Shown here piece after piece: positions 61,706 to 64,000 of a stretch of 64,000 nt of DNA (within the stretch, counting starts at the first letter, position 1; each line of letters opens with the position of its first letter). This DNA is from Tricholomella constricta (lineage: Eukaryota; Basidiomycota; Agaricomycetes; Agaricales; Lyophyllaceae). The DNA is taken from assembly GCA_013368375.1 (NCBI GenBank), contig JAACJP010000071.1, forward strand, positions 22,892-86,891, given 5' to 3'. The position numbers were made by a program, and so were the translations under genes. Below the pieces are notes generated by a model that saw nothing but the letters and a program-made list of their open reading frames with translations, had not been told where the DNA came from and did not search any database.

Positions 61706-64000
61706 ATGGTCGCTAATCTTCCATCATCTTCCTCTGCGTCGCGTCGCCAGGGCGTACGCGATGAGATTACCCTGCCGATGGCAATCGCGCTTCCAGTAGT
61801 TCGACGCCCTCGCTCTTTGACACCTCCGCGGTACCTAGAGCCTCTCGCCGACCCCGTTTCAGCTCCGGCTCGAGCCCAGTTGAGTTGGATTGCGAAGATA
61901 TCGGAGGTCGATTTTTCTGAGGCGTTGTGGGCGGGACAAAAGGACAAGGTCTCTCACAGATGGTGTATTGCAAGGGCACCGGTACGTCACGTATCACAGG
62001 ATCATCAGGTTAATTATGCTCATGGTAATCCCTCCAGTGCGTCAATTGCAATGAGCGAGGAGAACAGTGCACTTTTGCCAAGACGAATCGGTCGACCTTC
62101 CTTCCGTGTACGCGATGTCGAACTCGCCGCGTGCACTGCTCCTTGGCCTTTGATTATGCCGCGTATCGTCTCGAGCAGCTTTTTGGTATCCCGTCTTCAT
62201 GGACACGTGAGCGAATCGCGAAGAAATGGGGCGTGCAACGTCCATCCGGGCGAGTTAAACATTGGGACGTAATCCACCAGCGTCTGAAAAGTCCCGTGTA
62301 CAACCGTAGCGCCTTGCACGTTATCGAGGACGATTTGAACGACGACGACGAAGAGGATGAGACGAAGAGAACAGTTGGGACGACATCAGGGGCCGATTTG
62401 GTCAAGGTCGAGGGCGACGAAGGGGAGGAAAATGACGAAGGGCAGGAGAAAGACGAAACAGTAGAGGAAGACGATGAAGAGGAGGAAGACGACGACGAGG
62501 AGGAAGACGACGAAGAGGAGGAAGACGACGAAGAGGAGGAGACGACGAAGAGGAGGAGACGGACGAAGAGGAGGAGAACGACGAGGAGGAGTGGGACAAC
62601 GAGGAAGGAGATGAGCGAGTAGTGAAGCCGAAGCAGCGTAGCGCCAAAGGCTTCGGAAAGGTACGATACGCAAGGTATATGTTTTCAACGCTGATATTCA
62701 CATTTACACACAGTTGCCTGCCGCCCAAACCACTGCCCGCCGGCCCCCATACTTGGACCTCAGAAGTCGCCGAACCTCCCCCCAACCCAACATGCGACCC
62801 ATTCGTCCTGTCGCCCACACTCCCCGTCCTCTCCGGCCATCTCCTCCCCTATCGCCTGGGCCATCTCGTCATTCCCAGCGATGGTCTCCCCGGCCGTCTC
62901 CCCGGCCATCTCCTCCTCCTCCGCGATCATCTCCTGGGCCTCCTCCGTTACCCATTGTCGCTTCTCCCTCCCTTCCTCGCGCTGCCCCACTACGCCACGT
63001 TTCTGGAACCCTTCCACCTTTTTCTGTGGCAGTGGAGCCTACTCGTCAGATTCCTGCAATCGATACTCCCTTCTCCCCTACAACCCGAATGTCATCTCCA
63101 CTCAGCCCAGAGTATTCTCCTGTGCCTGGGAAGTCCAATCTTCCGGCAGGTCCCATCTCGGCTGCTCCTCCTCTGGTGAACGTCTCTGACGCATCGAAGG
63201 ACCGCCTCATTGAGATGTACGCCAGCATGGCGGCTCGAATTGTGCGCCAGAACGATGCATCTGCTGCGTTGGAGGAGCAGGCTCAATCACGCCAGAAGGA
63301 TCTGGAGAAGGCACAACATCAGATCGATCACTGGAAGGACATCGCCCTGCAGGAGCGAAATCTGCGTCATGGTGAGTGTGATCCTCGTCTTATTTCGCCG
63401 CACCTTTGACACTTTGCCTTTGACAGCTGTGTTGGCTCGAGAGGGCACCATACTCGATCTAGTCACGAAATCCTCCGCATTGGTAGATGACTTCATACGT
63501 GACCACGCTGAGGGAATACACTCTTGGAGTCCAAGCTCCGTCAGGTGCGGCAAACGCTTGGTAAAGCCAGCCAGACGAAGTTGCACCGCTCATCGATTCG
63601 TCGCCCTACCACCGAAACTTCTTCTACTCCTTCTTCCGGCGTTTCGGCTAGGGAAAAGGTGCAGGAGAACGAAATCAGGCACAGGAGGCGTGATATGGAC
63701 GAGGAAGTTATGGACGCGGGGCAGGCAGGTGCGGGGCAGCAGGTGCGGGGCAGGCAGGTGCGGGGCAGGCAGGTGCGGGGCAGGCAGGTGCGGGGCAGGC
63801 TCATCATCCCTTGTCGTCGCCCGATCGCAGGCTGTCGAAACCGAAACACCCGCAGGTGGCCCAGTTACGCCTATTCAAGCAGACGGGGATATTGATATGG
63901 ACGCGGGGCAGGCAGGTGCGGGGCAGGCTCATCATCCTCTATCGTCGCCCCGACCGCAGGCTGTCGCAGTGGGCGCTGTCGAAACCGAAACACCGCAGGT
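61706..64000 (+). pseudogene. Zn-cluster, acidic, proline-rich, coiled-coil gene, frame-broken and cut by window end
   Basis: Exon 1 (61706-61981) starts MVANLPSSSSASRRQGVRDE. A GTACGT..AACAG intron leads to exon 2 (62068-62660), whose first residues give C-x11-C-x2-C-x6-C (CTFAKTNRSTFLPCTRC ... HC), half of a Zn2Cys6-like cluster with another Cys at the end of exon 1. A long Asp/Glu run follows (62330-62620). The frame changes inside this GA-rich tract by one base: the downstream VVKPKQRSAKGFGK needs it. Exon 3 (62714-63371) is Pro/Ser/Arg-rich (RPSPPLSPGPSRHSQ) and ends in a coiled coil (QSRQKDLEKAQHQIDHWKDI). Exon 4 begins at 63427; a second frame change precedes LESKLRQVRQTLGKASQTKL. A 15-bp repeat follows. 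It is a dead copy, or a live gene with base-call errors in repeats. Confidence 0.55.
63715..64000. repeat. 15-bp minisatellite and roughly 180-bp direct repeat
   Basis: CAGGTGCGGGGCAGG repeats four to five times (63730-63800). The block from GATATGGACG.. or GTTATGGACGCGGGGCAGGC through GTCGTCGCCC-GACCGCAGGCTGTCG to GAAACCGAAACACC then occurs again at 63890-64000. The 15-bp unit keeps the reading frame of the host gene. Confidence 0.85.

Noticed and set aside
62386..62818. Leu/Phe/Ser- and Pro-rich minus-strand frames resembling membrane segments
   Set aside because: They are the reverse complement of the GA-rich acidic coding tract of the plus-strand gene.

Overview
The window is nuclear DNA of a filamentous fungus, most likely an agaricomycete basidiomycete. 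The evidence is internal. Genes are broken by many 35-70 nt GT-AG introns. One gene is a fungal RecQ-type helicase carrying OrsD-type C2H2 fingers. Zn2Cys6-like proteins occur. Most of the remaining DNA is repeats and gene debris. It looks like a subtelomeric or otherwise heterochromatic, repeat-rich region; no terminal telomere array is present, only short telomere-like interstitial motifs.

Left part (1-9.5 kb): a decayed gene end and a G-rich minisatellite lead into about 8.9 kb of tandem satellite with a 168-bp main unit and 158- and 144-bp variants. The satellite stops at the first copy of a roughly 600-bp dispersed module (9529-10130) that carries a Helitron-like hairpin plus CTAG end when read on the minus strand.

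Middle part (10-32.8 kb): mostly debris. Diverged, partial, intron-containing copies of a few unrecognised genes lie in both orientations (families B, C and D below), with a broken PEX3 copy, a second copy of the 600-bp module (24343-24945), an imperfect 1.04-kb tandem duplication and small arrays built on a short palindrome (CACCCTCACTGAGGGTG core). Only one gene here looks intact, an unrecognised 164-residue protein at 30.9-31.5 kb.

MCM4 cluster (32.8-45.9 kb): three large broken copies of the C-terminal half of the replicative helicase gene MCM4 plus several tiny first/last-piece fusions, all embedded in a 173-bp satellite that carries the same palindrome. Two of the large copies sit in a 3,797-bp tandem duplication. 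All three share the same premature stop and the same frame-breaking deletion, so the family was amplified after it was already dead.

Right part (46-64 kb): mostly intact genes. Three are co-oriented on the minus strand: a 173-residue Zn2Cys6-like/coiled-coil protein, a 453-residue two-C2H2-finger protein, and a 1,729-residue C2H2/OrsD-RecQ helicase with a tyrosine-recombinase-like motif in its middle. All three encode predicted DNA-binding or DNA-acting proteins and may form one mobile or subtelomeric module; this is inference. On the plus strand follow a 257-residue protein, a 169-residue paralogue of it, a 419-residue acidic protein, a relic of the 169-residue gene and a Zn-cluster/acidic/proline-rich gene that runs off the end. 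Gene models were built by hand from splice signals and reading-frame continuity; no homology search was run.
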